Position numbers and translations under genes: made by a program. Below are positions 35,534-44,596 of a DNA stretch of 64,000 nucleotides, in pieces. Every line of letters starts with the position of its first letter. Position 1 is the stretch's first letter. This DNA comes from Acidobacteria bacterium RIFCSPLOWO2_12_FULL_66_21 (GTDB lineage: Bacteria > Acidobacteriota > Vicinamibacteria > Vicinamibacterales > 2-12-FULL-66-21): assembly GCA_001767455.1 (NCBI GenBank), contig MELC01000079.1, forward strand, positions 55,259 to 119,258, written 5' to 3'. Under the pieces are notes generated by a model. That model was not told where the DNA came from, ran no database searches, and saw nothing but the letters and a program-made list of their open reading frames with translations.

Positions 35534-37500
35534 CGCACCCTCACGAGCCGCAGGTCCTCGGTCTTCGTCTCGCCCCAGTCAACCGACACGCGCGTCGCCA
35601 GGGGCTGCGCCGCCAGCAGAAACCTCGGATCCTGCCAGGCGTTGGCCTCCGACTCGTCCACCGCGATCAGGTAATAGTCGCCCGCCGGCAGGTCTGCCGA
35701 TCGAAACGTGCCCGCACTGCTGACAGCGACGGACCGGATGCGGCGTGGCGTAAAGCCGTACCCGGCCCACTGATTCTCGTCCGCCGGGAAAATGAGGACG
35801 GCCCCGGCGCTGACCGGCGCGCCCCGATCGTCACGCACGCTGCCCGTGAGGCTGGACGCCTTCGCCGCCAGCGTAATGACGATGTCGTTGAAGTCGCCGC
35901 CGGCGGAGGCGTCGAGCGGCGCATCGGAAAGATCGCGGCCATTCCACTCGACGGACTTCACGATGCTGGCGCCAAGTCCGCGGAGCACGTACGACCCGGG
36001 CGCGAGACCCGTGGCTTTGAAGGCCACCGAACGGGAGTTCGCCGGGAAATCGACCATCACCATCGACGGGCCGCCGTACCCGACGGGCTCGACGCTGAGC
36101 AGAGCCATGACTCGAGCCAGTGGCGGCGTGCCAGGTTGCACACTCTCGCGGACGACTCTCCCGCCCAGCGTGACCCCTGGATTCAACGGAACAGATATGT
36201 CGGTCACGTCACGGCCGCGCACGGCGACCTGCGCGCGTCCTGAATAACCCGCGTCGCCGCCCGACACTGTTTCGATCTGCGTCCCTGGCGTGGCGGCACG
36301 AACCGCGCCCGTCGAGAAGCTCGTCATCTCGACACCCGCCGGGCGAAGCGTCGAGAAGGATGACCCAGCGGGGCTGCCGGTCTTGAACTGGCTGACAGCC
36401 CGGCTCGCCAGGATCGTGTACGTTCCGTCGGGCACGTTCAGGAAGACGAATCGGCCGTCGGCAGCCGTAACGGTCGTAGCGGTCTCGCTTCCGTGACCCA
36501 GTTCCTCCATGCCCGCGGCCATGAGTCGCATCGGCAGATGACCGACGGCATCAGACGGTCCGTGCGCTATCCCGGCGACGCGCGAAGCGGGGACCAGCTC
36601 GAGTTGCACGTCCACACCATCCCTGTCCTCGCTGCTGTCGAGATCGATCGTCGCCGCGTCGGCGGCCGAGCGGGTGCCTGGAAAGAAGGTCGGCGGGTAC
36701 GCGACGCTGCGCGTGCCTGGCGTCTGCGGGGACGCGGCGAAGCGGCCGACGATCAGCCGGCTTCCATCCGGGGACGGGATCGCGCCAAGGCTCGTGGCTG
36801 CATCGTCATTGAGTGCGTCAGGCGTTCCGACGACACTCGACGACGGAACCGTCATCTGCACCGAGGGAACGAAGACACGGTAGCTGCCCGGTGCCAGACC
36901 GTAAAGCCGATACCGGCCGCGATCGTCTGTGGTCGCCAGGGGCCCCGCGGCGAGGTGCGGCAAACCGCCAACCATCACGTTGGCCATCGCGCGCACGTAG
37001 ACGCCAATCACCGGCTCGCCGCGCTCGTCGGTGACAGTCCCGCTGATGGCGCCAGGACGCCACATGGGAACATTCGCGCCGTTGAACCACTGGCCGTCCG
37101 CAAGTGCGATGCGCGCACCCAGAGTGGATGTCAGCTTCCTGCCGTATCCGCCGTCGATGTAGCCGAATCTCGAGGTGTTGATGAAGTACGCGTCCGACCG
37201 CGGAAGGTCGCGAAACACGAACCGTCCCTTGCGATCGGTGAGCTGGCGGCTGACGCGGCCGACGGGACCACGGGCGGTGATCCCGAGATACACGACCGCG
37301 CCGCCGAGCGGTCGTCCGGTGCGGCCGTCGGACACGACGCCGCTGATGGCGCCTGTGCCCGTCTCGGTGACAGGTGGCCCCATGCCGGATTGCGGTGGCG
37401 GGGGCGGCGGTAGTGGAGGCGCCTGTTGTGCGTGCGCCGTCGCAAGCGCGAGGAGAATGAGTGTCACGACGGTCGCACACACACGGCGCATGTCCATCAT
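35530..37500 (-). CDS. Exported multi-domain carboxypeptidase-regulatory-like (CnaB) protein, paralogue
   Basis: 656 residues from the ATG at 37500; longer readings upstream run inside the preceding gene and are rejected. AGGAGCGAGGACG precedes the ATG. Signal peptide (to about 24), Pro-rich linker (PPLPPPPPP), then CarboxypepD_reg units (GAISGVVSDGRTGRPLGGAV, GAISGTVTDERGEPVIG, SLTGSVRDDRGAPVSAG). Same family as the next gene and probably arose by duplication. No enzymatic residues. Both ends overlap neighbours by the ATGA rule, so translation is coupled along the operon. Confidence 0.82.
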   Translation of the reverse strand: MMDMRRVCATVVTLILLALATAHAQQAPPLPPPPPPQSGMGPPVTETGTGAISGVVSDGRTGRPLGGAVVYLGITARGPVGRVSRQLTDRKGRFVFRDLPRSDAYFINTSRFGYIDGGYGRKLTSTLGARIALADGQWFNGANVPMWRPGAISGTVTDERGEPVIGVYVRAMANVMVGGLPHLAAGPLATTDDRGRYRLYGLAPGSYRVFVPSVQMTVPSSSVVGTPDALNDDAATSLGAIPSPDGSRLIVGRFAASPQTPGTRSVAYPPTFFPGTRSAADAATIDLDSSEDRDGVDVQLELVPASRVAGIAHGPSDAVGHLPMRLMAAGMEELGHGSETATTVTAADGRFVFLNVPDGTYTILASRAVSQFKTGSPAGSSFSTLRPAGVEMTSFSTGAVRAATPGTQIETVSGGDAGYSGRAQVAVRGRDVTDISVPLNPGVTLGGRVVRESVQPGTPPLARVMALLSVEPVGYGGPSMVMVDFPANSRSVAFKATGLAPGSYVLRGLGASIVKSVEWNGRDLSDAPLDASAGGDFNDIVITLAAKASSLTGSVRDDRGAPVSAGAVLIFPADENQWAGYGFTPRRIRSVAVSSAGTFRSADLPAGDYYLIAVDESEANAWQDPRFLLAAQPLATRVSVDWGETKTEDLRLVRVR

Positions 37501-38579
37501 CGTCCTCGCTCCTGCGGTCGCAGCACCGCGGAGAGGGCGGTCCAATGCTCGAGCGTAAGCGTATTGCCCTGGAACACGCTCACGCCACTTGCGCCGCCGG
37601 CAAACGCGCGGCGCGCGGCCTCCGCCAGATCGGCTGGCGGAAGATCCGGCACGTACAACCCGGAGTACAGCGGGATTCTCCCACCGAGCGCCTGCACGCC
37701 TTCGCGCGTGGCGCGCTCGACCCACGCGACGTCCTCCTTGTAGAAGCCGTTGTAGATCATCGGCAGGACCGCATCGACCTTCCACTTCGTCCAGTCCTGC
37801 CGCACCAGCGCCCGCGCGATCGCCGGCGTCGGGAACACCGCCGCCGTCAGCAGCTTCCTGCGCGCGTGCGCTTCGTCCGCAAGGAGGGACACCACTTCGG
37901 TGATCGTGTCGTACCGATATTGCAGCCACGCGCGATTGGCCGCGGGATCCGCAATCTCGGTCGGATCGACGCCCGACGCCTTCTTGAAGCGCGCGCGACA
38001 CACGTCGCAGTAGCAGAAGTCGTACGGCGGATACTCCTTGTCCTGGACGATGTTGTACTTCGGCCAGAGGGCGACGGGCAGGATGACATCCGGGTACCGG
38101 ATGTAGTCGAGGTGAACGCTGACAAGGCCCTCGACGCCGGCGAGGTCGCGCACGACGCCCGCGAGGTACTGCCGCACCTCGTCGCGCGACGGGCACATGA
38201 ACTTGTAATACGGAACGTAGGGAGGCTTGACGGCAGTCGAGACGCCGGCGCGGCTGACCGCGTACCACTCGGGATGCGCCTGCGCGCTCTCGCCGCGCAT
38301 CATCGTGGGGAACCACGCGTGGAGGTCAACGCCTTCCGCGCGCGCTGGGGGAATGATGCGCTGGAAGAACTCGGGCGATCCGGTGATGAGGATGGCGTCG
38401 ATGCCGGCCGCCTTCATGGCGGAGAGCTGGCCCCGCCACTCGTCGAGCGGCGGCACGGCTCCGCGCATCCACGCCCAGTTCTTCAGGCGGCGGCCGTCAG
38501 TCTGGGCCGACGCGTGCGCGCCGGTGACCGCCGCCGCGCTCAGCGCCGCGAGGAATTCTCTGCGGGTGACCCTGCGCAT
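37497..38579 (-). CDS. Tat-exported glycoside-hydrolase-like TIM-barrel protein (GH10-like)
   Basis: 360 residues from the ATG at 38579; a TTG two codons earlier is less likely. Twin-arginine signal RRVTRREFLAALSAAA, so exported folded, often with a cofactor or metal. The body has the look of the glycosyl-hydrolase-like 10 group: GIDAILITGSPEF, VDLHAWFPTMM, VHLDYIRYP (a conserved acidic barrel-end motif) and VDAVLPMIYNGFY. CYCDVCRARF adds a Cys cluster. First gene of the four-gene operon with two surface proteins and a CBM9 protein, which suggests glycan processing outside the cell. No further specificity can be read. Confidence 0.75.
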   Translation of the reverse strand: MRRVTRREFLAALSAAAVTGAHASAQTDGRRLKNWAWMRGAVPPLDEWRGQLSAMKAAGIDAILITGSPEFFQRIIPPARAEGVDLHAWFPTMMRGESAQAHPEWYAVSRAGVSTAVKPPYVPYYKFMCPSRDEVRQYLAGVVRDLAGVEGLVSVHLDYIRYPDVILPVALWPKYNIVQDKEYPPYDFCYCDVCRARFKKASGVDPTEIADPAANRAWLQYRYDTITEVVSLLADEAHARRKLLTAAVFPTPAIARALVRQDWTKWKVDAVLPMIYNGFYKEDVAWVERATREGVQALGGRIPLYSGLYVPDLPPADLAEAARRAFAGGASGVSVFQGNTLTLEHWTALSAVLRPQERGR

Positions 38580-38584
38580 TCTCA

Positions 38585-38715
38585 ACCGGGGCTCCGCCCC
38601 GGACCCCGGCTCGGTCGCTTGCGGGGGCCCCTACGCCCCGCGCCGCTCCGTCCCACCCCAACGCGCGGAAGAACGCGCGTCGGGGGCCCCCGGGTTCAGG
38701 CGCGCTGTGCGCGCC
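38585..38715. repeat. 131-bp dispersed repeat, copy 2, abutting a start codon
   Basis: Second copy of the repeat at 6781-6911, same length, same orientation relative to the gene it precedes, and again exactly 5 nt from the ATG (38579). Confidence 0.85.
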
Positions 38716-38825
38716 TGGGAGCATGTCGTAACCGGTAGAGGCCAGCAGCATATCCGAAAGAGCGATCGGCCGCGGGCCTTGACGACGATCCAGCAGGCAG
38801 CTGGCAGCGTGAGGGCGGACTCCTT

Positions 38826-38867
38826 TCGAGCCACGAGCCACGAGCAACGAGCTACGAGCCACGACTG
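38826..38867. repeat. GAGCCAC heptamer array
   Basis: Five tandem GAGCCAC/GAGCAAC/GAGCTAC heptamers. The stop codon of the pseudouridine synthase (38852) and its last few codons lie within the array. Confidence 0.7.
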
Positions 38868-39817
38868 GCGCTTCGTTGCTTCTTCCTCAGCCGAAGCAGC
38901 AAGTCGGCGAGGTCCTGAGGCAATGGCGCTTCGAACTGCACGTCCCGGCCCGTGATGGGATGGCGGAAGCGGAGCCGGATCGCGTGCAGCGCCTGCCGCT
39001 TGAACGGGATCGGCCGCAGCACGTCGGGGCCGAACACGTACCGCTGCTCGCCGACGAGCGTGTGGCCGCGCAGGCGCGCCTGGATGCGGATCTGGTTGCG
39101 GCGGCCGGTGTGCAGCCGGATTTCGACGAGCGACGACCCCTCGTACTTTTCCAGCACGCGGTACTCGCTGACGGCTTCGTCCGCTTTCGGATCGCGCGGG
39201 TGGGTTTCCTTCTGGATGCGTGCCTTCTCGTCCCAGACGAGGAAATCGCTCCACCTGCCGCTTGGCGGATTGGGACAGCCGTAGACGACGGCCCAGTACA
39301 CGCGCTCGGGTTCGCGCCGCTTGAACTGCTCGCGCAGTTCCGTCTGCGCCCTGGAAGTCTTCGCAAAGACGACGAGTCCCGACGTGTCCTGGTCTATGCG
39401 GTGGACGACGAGCGGCCGGCGCTTGCCGTGCGAGCGAAAGTGATTGACGACCTGATCGAAGATGGACGGCTCCTCCATCTTGCGCTCGAGCGGCACCGAC
39501 AGCAGTCCCGGCGGCTTGTTCGCGACCAGCAGCGCGTCATCCTCGTACACTACCTCGAGCTCGCCGAACTGGCCGGCCCATGCGTGGCGCTTCGACGATC
39601 CAGGCCGGTCCTCCCAGATGCGGACGACGTCGCCGCGCTCGAGGCGGCGAGCCGCCGCGGGCAGCCGAGCTTCGGCGCCGTTGACGAAGACCTTGCCGCG
39701 CTCGAGCGCGGCCGCGGCGCGCGCGCGGGAGCCGGCGCGGCCGGCGGCGGCCAGGAACTTGTCGAGGCGCGTCCCCGCCTCGTCGTCGCTGACAGTCCAC
39801 TCAGAGTCGGTGGGCAT
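38852..39817 (-). CDS. RluA-family pseudouridine synthase
   Basis: 321 residues from the ATG at 39817; the upstream in-frame reading is translated repeat. S4-like RNA-binding domain at about 1-75 ([31 protein letters not shown]), then the synthase domain with the catalytic Asp in [11 protein letters not shown] (D142) and [14 protein letters not shown]. Converts uridine to pseudouridine in rRNA or tRNA; the RNA target cannot be told. The C-terminus (RSASRGS) is encoded by a heptamer array, a sign of repeat growth into the gene. Confidence 0.88.
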   Translation of the reverse strand: MPTDSEWTVSDDEAGTRLDKFLAAAGRAGSRARAAAALERGKVFVNGAEARLPAAARRLERGDVVRIWEDRPGSSKRHAWAGQFGELEVVYEDDALLVANKPPGLLSVPLERKMEEPSIFDQVVNHFRSHGKRRPLVVHRIDQDTSGLVVFAKTSRAQTELREQFKRREPERVYWAVVYGCPNPPSGRWSDFLVWDEKARIQKETHPRDPKADEAVSEYRVLEKYEGSSLVEIRLHTGRRNQIRIQARLRGHTLVGEQRYVFGPDVLRPIPFKRQALHAIRLRFRHPITGRDVQFEAPLPQDLADLLLRLRKKQRSASRGS

Positions 39818-39837
39818 GGTGTAGCAGACAGTATGTA

Positions 39838-40064
<227 letters not shown>

Positions 40065-40078
40065 CCCCGGCATGTGTT

Positions 40079-40978
40079 GTGCACCCTACCCCGGCCGTGG
40101 CGCCGATTCATGTGATCGTCAACGAGACCGCGGGCAGCGGCGAGGCGGCGAAGGCGATTGCCGACGCGTTTGCATCCGCGGGTGTGGACGCAACGATCAC
40201 CTGTGTGGCGGGCCCTCGCCTCGCGGAGGAGGCGGCACGAGCCGCCGCGTCGGGAGGGATCATCGTGGCCGTTGGCGGCGACGGGACCGTGTCGACCGTG
40301 GCGGAGGCAGCCGTGCGCGGCGGCGCGACCTTCGGCGTCGTGCCGGCCGGTACGCTCAACCACTTCGCCCGCGACGCGGGGCTGCCGCTCGATCTCGACA
40401 AGGCCGTGGACGCGGTCGCGCACGGCGAAGTGCGGATGGTCGATGTCGGCGAGGTGAACGGCCGCCTGTTCGTCAACAACGCGAGCATCGGCATCTATCC
40501 GCGCCTGGTCTGGGAGCGCGAGTCGGAGCAGCGGCGCGGGCGGCGCAAATGGGTGGCGTTCGCGATCGCGATCGTACGCACTTGGCGGCGCTATCGTCAG
40601 ATGACTGTCAGGATGACCATCGACGGGCACGTGTACGTCCGCCGCACGCCGTTCGTCGTCATCGGCAATGGCAAGTACCAGTCAGAAGGCCTGCAGACCG
40701 GGGCGAGGGAGGCGCTCGACGGCGGCACGCTGTCGGTGTACGTCGCGCCGCGCTACGGCCGGTTCGAGATCCTCGCGTTGCCGCTTCGCGCGCTGACGCG
40801 GCGGCTGTCGCGCGATGTCGCGTTCGAGATCTTCCTCGCGCGCCAGGTGTCGATCGAGACCGCGCGCGCGCGCGTGAGCCTCGCGCTCGACGGCGAGATC
40901 ACCGTGGAGCATCCGCCGCTGAATTTTCGGATCCGCCCGCGAGCATTACGCGTTCTCACGCCACCATTGAACCTGTAG
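40079..40978 (+). CDS. Diacylglycerol-kinase-family lipid kinase
   Basis: 299 residues. Catalytic-domain motif [12 protein letters not shown] (GGDGT at 66-70) with the following [12 protein letters not shown], as in YegS/DgkB-type kinases; C-terminal beta-sandwich includes [11 protein letters not shown]. Phosphorylates a membrane lipid such as diacylglycerol or sphingoid base; substrate not determined. Start is a GTG at 40079 right after the heptamer array, without a convincing ribosome site, so an internal start is possible. Followed after 20 nt by a phosphoesterase. Confidence 0.8.
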   Translation: MHPTPAVAPIHVIVNETAGSGEAAKAIADAFASAGVDATITCVAGPRLAEEAARAAASGGIIVAVGGDGTVSTVAEAAVRGGATFGVVPAGTLNHFARDAGLPLDLDKAVDAVAHGEVRMVDVGEVNGRLFVNNASIGIYPRLVWERESEQRRGRRKWVAFAIAIVRTWRRYRQMTVRMTIDGHVYVRRTPFVVIGNGKYQSEGLQTGAREALDGGTLSVYVAPRYGRFEILALPLRALTRRLSRDVAFEIFLARQVSIETARARVSLALDGEITVEHPPLNFRIRPRALRVLTPPLNL

Positions 40979-40998
40979 AACCTGTAGAACGACTCTGA

Positions 40999-41814
40999 AT
41001 GCGAACCATCGTCCACCTTTCCGACGTCCACTTCGGCCGGCTGGACCCGGGCCTCGTCGACCCGCTGGTGGAGACCATCCAGGGCATCCGACCCGATCTC
41101 GTGGCGCTTTCGGGCGACCTGACGCAGCGCGCGCGCGAGTCGCAGTTTCGCGCCGCGCGGGCCTTCATCGACCGGCTGGCGCTTCCGGTGCTGGTCGTCC
41201 CCGGCAACCATGACGTGCCGCTCTGGGACGCCGCCGCGCGTTTCCTGACGCCGCTCGCCCGGTACAAGCGCCATATCACCACGAACCTCGAGCCGATGCA
41301 TGCCGACGACGAGATGATTGTCGTAGGGGTCAACACCGCGCGATCGTTCGCCTGGGGCGAGGGACGCATCAGCCGGTCCCAGGTGGACACGATCGTCAAG
41401 CGGCTCGCGGCCGTTCCCACATCCCGCCTGCGCATCATTGTCACGCACCATCCGTTCGACCTGCCGCCGGGGGTCGGGGAACAGCGGCTGCTCGGCCGCG
41501 CCCACATGGCGATGGCGCGCCTCGCCGACGCCGGCGCGGATCTCTTCCTTGCCGGGCACCTGCACGTCAGCCACATCACGCACTCGGCGGAGCGCTATCG
41601 CATCGCGGGGCACTCGGCGCTCATCGTCCAGGCCGGCACCGTCTCGACCAGGAGCCGCGGGGAGCAGCCGTCGTTCAACGTGCTGCGCGTCGAGCGTCCT
41701 CGTATCAGCGTCGGGCGCTTCGCGTGGGCCGACGCGAAGAGGACATTCGTGGAAACCGCTGCCGGAGAGTACCGCCATACACCGCAAGGGTGGCAGACAG
41801 AAGGTAGAACGTAG
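40999..41814 (+). CDS. Calcineurin-like metallophosphoesterase
   Basis: 271 residues with all binuclear-metal motifs: SDVH (D9, H11), SGDLTQ (39-43), GNHD (69-72), THHPF and GHLHVSH. Hydrolyses phosphate esters; class-III cyclic-nucleotide phosphodiesterases look alike, but the substrate is unknown. No signal peptide. The gap to the lipid kinase holds tandem GAACCTGTA units (40969-40990). The pair may be co-transcribed. Confidence 0.85.
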   Translation: MRTIVHLSDVHFGRLDPGLVDPLVETIQGIRPDLVALSGDLTQRARESQFRAARAFIDRLALPVLVVPGNHDVPLWDAAARFLTPLARYKRHITTNLEPMHADDEMIVVGVNTARSFAWGEGRISRSQVDTIVKRLAAVPTSRLRIIVTHHPFDLPPGVGEQRLLGRAHMAMARLADAGADLFLAGHLHVSHITHSAERYRIAGHSALIVQAGTVSTRSRGEQPSFNVLRVERPRISVGRFAWADAKRTFVETAAGEYRHTPQGWQTEGRT

Positions 41815-41845
41815 GTCGTTGTCCAGCGTGTCGCGCTGTCCGGCG

Positions 41846-42196
41846 GTTCGTGTCCCGCTGCACGTGCCGACGGCGTTCAAGGCACGAAGACCACGAAGGG
41901 CACGAAGGACACGAAGACAGTCACGACGAGGCTGTGCCGTCGAGCCGCGCAAAGCGCGGGCAGGACAAAGGAGACCGCAAACACAAGCAGCACTAGATCG
42001 GGAGCTGTTTGTGTTTGTGGTCTCCTTTATCCTGCCAACGCCGGCCTGCGGCCGGCGCTCGACGGCCCAGCCGCGTCTGACGTTTCCGGTGAGGCGTGAC
42101 ACCTGATGGTCTTCGTCGTGACAGTCTTCGTGACCTTCGTGTCCTTCGTGACCTTCGTGAACTTCGTGAAAAGCCGTGGGCCCGTCGCAGCGTGGG
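41846..42196. repeat. Nested palindromic element, copy C
   Basis: Fills the 393-bp gap after the phosphoesterase. Terminus CCGCTGCACGTGCCGACGG (41854-41872), then CACGAAG 9-mers (41883-41916). The middle stem GTCACGACGAGGCTG (41920-41934) pairs with 42068-42082. There is a small GCGC hairpin at 41944-41960, and the core hairpin 41967-42028 has GATC in the loop. A GCCGGC side hairpin lies at 42040-42057. CTTCGTG 9-mers (42110-42168) and an inverted terminus (AAAGCCGTGGGCCCGTCGCA) complete it. Very like copy B in its flanks, different in its core-stem sequence. Confidence 0.9.
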
Positions 42197-42207
42197 AGCA
42201 GGCCACT

Positions 42208-42668
42208 CTACTCTGCTCTCAGCGCGACGATTGGATCGATGCGCGTGGCGCGGCGGGCGGGCAGCACGCACGCGGCGAGCGCGACCGACGTCAGGATCGC
42301 GGTGATCGCGGCAAACGTGGCGGGATCGGTCGGCGTAATCACGAGCAGCGACTTCAGCACCCGGCTCACACCGACCTCGCGTCGCACGGCGTTCATCGCG
42401 GCGAACGGCGGCACGCTCGTCGTCAGGGCCGCGGATTCCACGCCGGCGACCGCCGTGATGCGCGGCAGGAGCTGATCGTAGAAGGTCACGCGGGCGTTCG
42501 GTGCGCCCGCCCGGCCGCTCGCCTGCGATTCCGGCGTCGTCGCTGCGGCCGCCGTGAGAGGCGGGGGGCGGGGTACTTCGTGTCGGGCAGCCGGATCCCC
42601 ATCGTCAGCAGGTGATCGGTGCGGATGCCGACGTCCAGCGTATAGAGCTTCAGAAAACTGCGCCCCAT
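42208..42668 (-). pseudogene. Decayed ADOP-type permease remnant
   Basis: Pieces of an ADOP permease in two frames: LKLYTLDVGIRTDHLLTMGI (42486-42668) and then, after a frameshift, ARVTFYDQLLPRITAVAGVE with SAALTTSVPPF. That is joined directly to the extreme C-terminus VSRVLKSLLVITPTDPATFA...ARRATRIDPIVALRAE. The second periplasmic core and most helices are missing, so there is a frameshift plus an internal deletion. It starts immediately after the terminus of palindromic element C. Confidence 0.8.
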
Positions 42669-42861
42669 AAGGCCCGCGCCAGACCGGCTTCAGCTCCGTC
42701 GCGTCCGCCCCCGTGCAGCCAATCCAGTGACAAGCCTCTCCTCCTCTCATCCTCTTGTCGAGTCTCGACGCCCCGGCCAGCGCGGCGGCCACGGGCGGTC
42801 GAACAGCGCACTGCACACATACGAAGGTAGAATGCCCATTCGAGACGGAGGGAGGCATTCA

Positions 42862-44076
42862 ATGCGCGGATCGAGGCTACGTTGGTGGGCTGGCGCGGGA
42901 GTGATCCTGGCGGCGGTCGTCACGGCGCGAAACCCGCTGGGTGGCGACGAAGCCGGCCAGGGCCGCCAGGGGCAGGGCGTGCAGATCCAGCCCGGCCAGG
43001 AATGCCCGCCCGGCATGACCGAGGTGCGTCACCTGCGCTGCCAGGCGCCGAACTCGCCGCCGCCGAGCATTGTCGACTACCGTCCAAAATCGACGGTCGT
43101 TGCCCAGGAACACCTGGTCCCCAAGGCGAAATTCCCCGTCGTCGACATCCACAGCCATCAGCGCGCCACCGCGCAGAACATGGCGACGCTCATCGGCGAG
43201 ATGGACGCGCTGAACCTGCGCGTTCTGGTGAACCTGAGCGGCGGCAGCGGCGATTCGCTGCGACAGAATGTGGACACGATCCGGAACGGCCCCTACAAGG
43301 ATCGGTTCCGCGCGTTCGCGAACGTGAGCTGGAACGGCGCCGGCACTCCCGAGTGGAGCGCGCGCGAGACGGCGGCGCTCCGGCAGGCGGTGAAGGACGG
43401 TGCGATCGGCCTCAAGATCTTCAAGGACCTCGGATTGCGGACCACGAAGGCCGATGGCTCGCGTCTGAAACTCGACGACCCGGTTCTCGATCCGATCTTC
43501 CAGCTCTGCGCCGAATTGAACATCCCGGTGCTCGTCCACACGGCGGACCCGGCACAGTTCTTCGAGCCGATCGACCACCACAACGAGCGGTGGCTCGAGC
43601 TCGGGATCTTCCCCGGCCGCGCGTACCCGCCGGATCGAAACCCACCGTTCGAGACGCTCATGGGCGAGCGCGACCGCCTGTTCGCCCGCAACCCGAAGAC
43701 GCGCTTCATCGCGGCGCACTTCGGGTGGCATGGCAACGACTTCGGCCGCGCGGCCCACATGCTCGACACGATGCCCAACGTCTACCTGGAAGTGGGCGCG
43801 GTGCTGTACGAGTTCGGCCGCCAGCCGCGTGCCGCGGCGACGTTCTTCACGAAATATCAGGATCGCGTGCTGTTCGGCAAGGACACGTACGCGCCAACCG
43901 AATACCCGTACTACTGGCGCGTGTTCGAGACGACCGACGAGTACTTCGATTACTACCGCAACTACCACGCGTTCTGGAAGCTCTATGGGATGGGGCTGCC
44001 GGATCAGATCCTGAAGAAACTGTATTACCAGAACGCGCTGCGAATCACCCCCGGCCTGCCGCAAACGGGGTGGTGA
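42862..44076 (+). CDS. Exported amidohydrolase (amidohydrolase_2 family)
   Basis: 404 residues from the ATG at 42862, after GGAGGGAGGCATTC. N-terminal hydrophobic signal (to about 22), then a TIM barrel with DIHSHQ (H97, H99), LVHTADP, AHFGWHG and FGKDTY, the metal pattern of the amidohydrolase_2 group (ACMSD/resorcylate decarboxylase-like or lactonase-like). Reaction not assigned. Single gene; a TAGAAT at 42828-42833 could be its -10 element, but no matching -35 is seen. Confidence 0.82.
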   Translation: MRGSRLRWWAGAGVILAAVVTARNPLGGDEAGQGRQGQGVQIQPGQECPPGMTEVRHLRCQAPNSPPPSIVDYRPKSTVVAQEHLVPKAKFPVVDIHSHQRATAQNMATLIGEMDALNLRVLVNLSGGSGDSLRQNVDTIRNGPYKDRFRAFANVSWNGAGTPEWSARETAALRQAVKDGAIGLKIFKDLGLRTTKADGSRLKLDDPVLDPIFQLCAELNIPVLVHTADPAQFFEPIDHHNERWLELGIFPGRAYPPDRNPPFETLMGERDRLFARNPKTRFIAAHFGWHGNDFGRAAHMLDTMPNVYLEVGAVLYEFGRQPRAAATFFTKYQDRVLFGKDTYAPTEYPYYWRVFETTDEYFDYYRNYHAFWKLYGMGLPDQILKKLYYQNALRITPGLPQTGW

Positions 44077-44249
44077 GGCGTTCGTCTTCGCTTCGCGGCT
44101 GGCGAACGGCGCGCCGGCGGCACGGACTGGCCGGCGGCCGACTTCCGCGGACCGGGAAAGTGGTCGCGGCTCATACTCGATCGCTCTCGCACCGACTACG
44201 GATGCGTTTGGCCCACAGACGTCAGGCGCACCGATGCGCCGGTGGTGGC

Positions 44250-44560
44250 GTGACGCGACGCGGATCACACGGAACGAAGTCGGTGCGAACGGAGCGGGGT
44301 CCCCAGCGCGGCACCCGCGCTGGGGTGCCAATCGCCGCGCCCACTTTCCGGCTGCGCGGCGCGTCGGTCCGCTCCAACGGCCTCGGCCAGGCCGTGTCGC
44401 CGCCACGCCCTGATGCCTTGCGTTGCGACCGCCTGACCCCGCCGCGTCTCGATGCGGCGGGACACGCTCAGCCATGAGAGAGATGCCGTCTTCGTGCCCT
44501 TGTGGTCTTCGTGCAATGAAAGCCGTCGGCGAGTGCAGCGTGACAGCGGGACACCATTCG
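44250..44560. repeat. Partial palindromic element, copy D, in a gene-free stretch
   Basis: The 520-bp gap 44077-44596 holds no convincing gene. The right end (44489-44553: CTTCGTG words, then AAAGCCGTCGGCGAGTGCAG and TGACAGCGGGACA) is the inverse complement of the left terminus of copies B, C and E. The left side (44256-44290) has degenerate CACGGA/ACGAAG words. A strong GC hairpin with arms CCCCAGCGCGG and CGCGCTGGGG sits at 44301-44325 in place of the core. Confidence 0.65.
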
Positions 44561-44596
44561 CCAGACACCGCTATACGCTAAACAAAGACAGGCGTT

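Noticed and set aside
37501..38316. N-terminal extension of the 35530-37500 protein
   Set aside because: Overlaps the whole upstream gene in another frame; the ATG at 37500 has a ribosome site, signal peptide and ATGA overlap.
42106..42615. Open frames reading FVTFVSFV-like residues
   Set aside because: Direct translation of CTTCGTG 9-mer arrays in palindromic element C; not a protein.
44301..44325. Strong GC hairpin as a terminator for the 42862-44076 gene
   Set aside because: It is over 220 bp from the stop, has no T-run, and fits better as the core of palindromic copy D.
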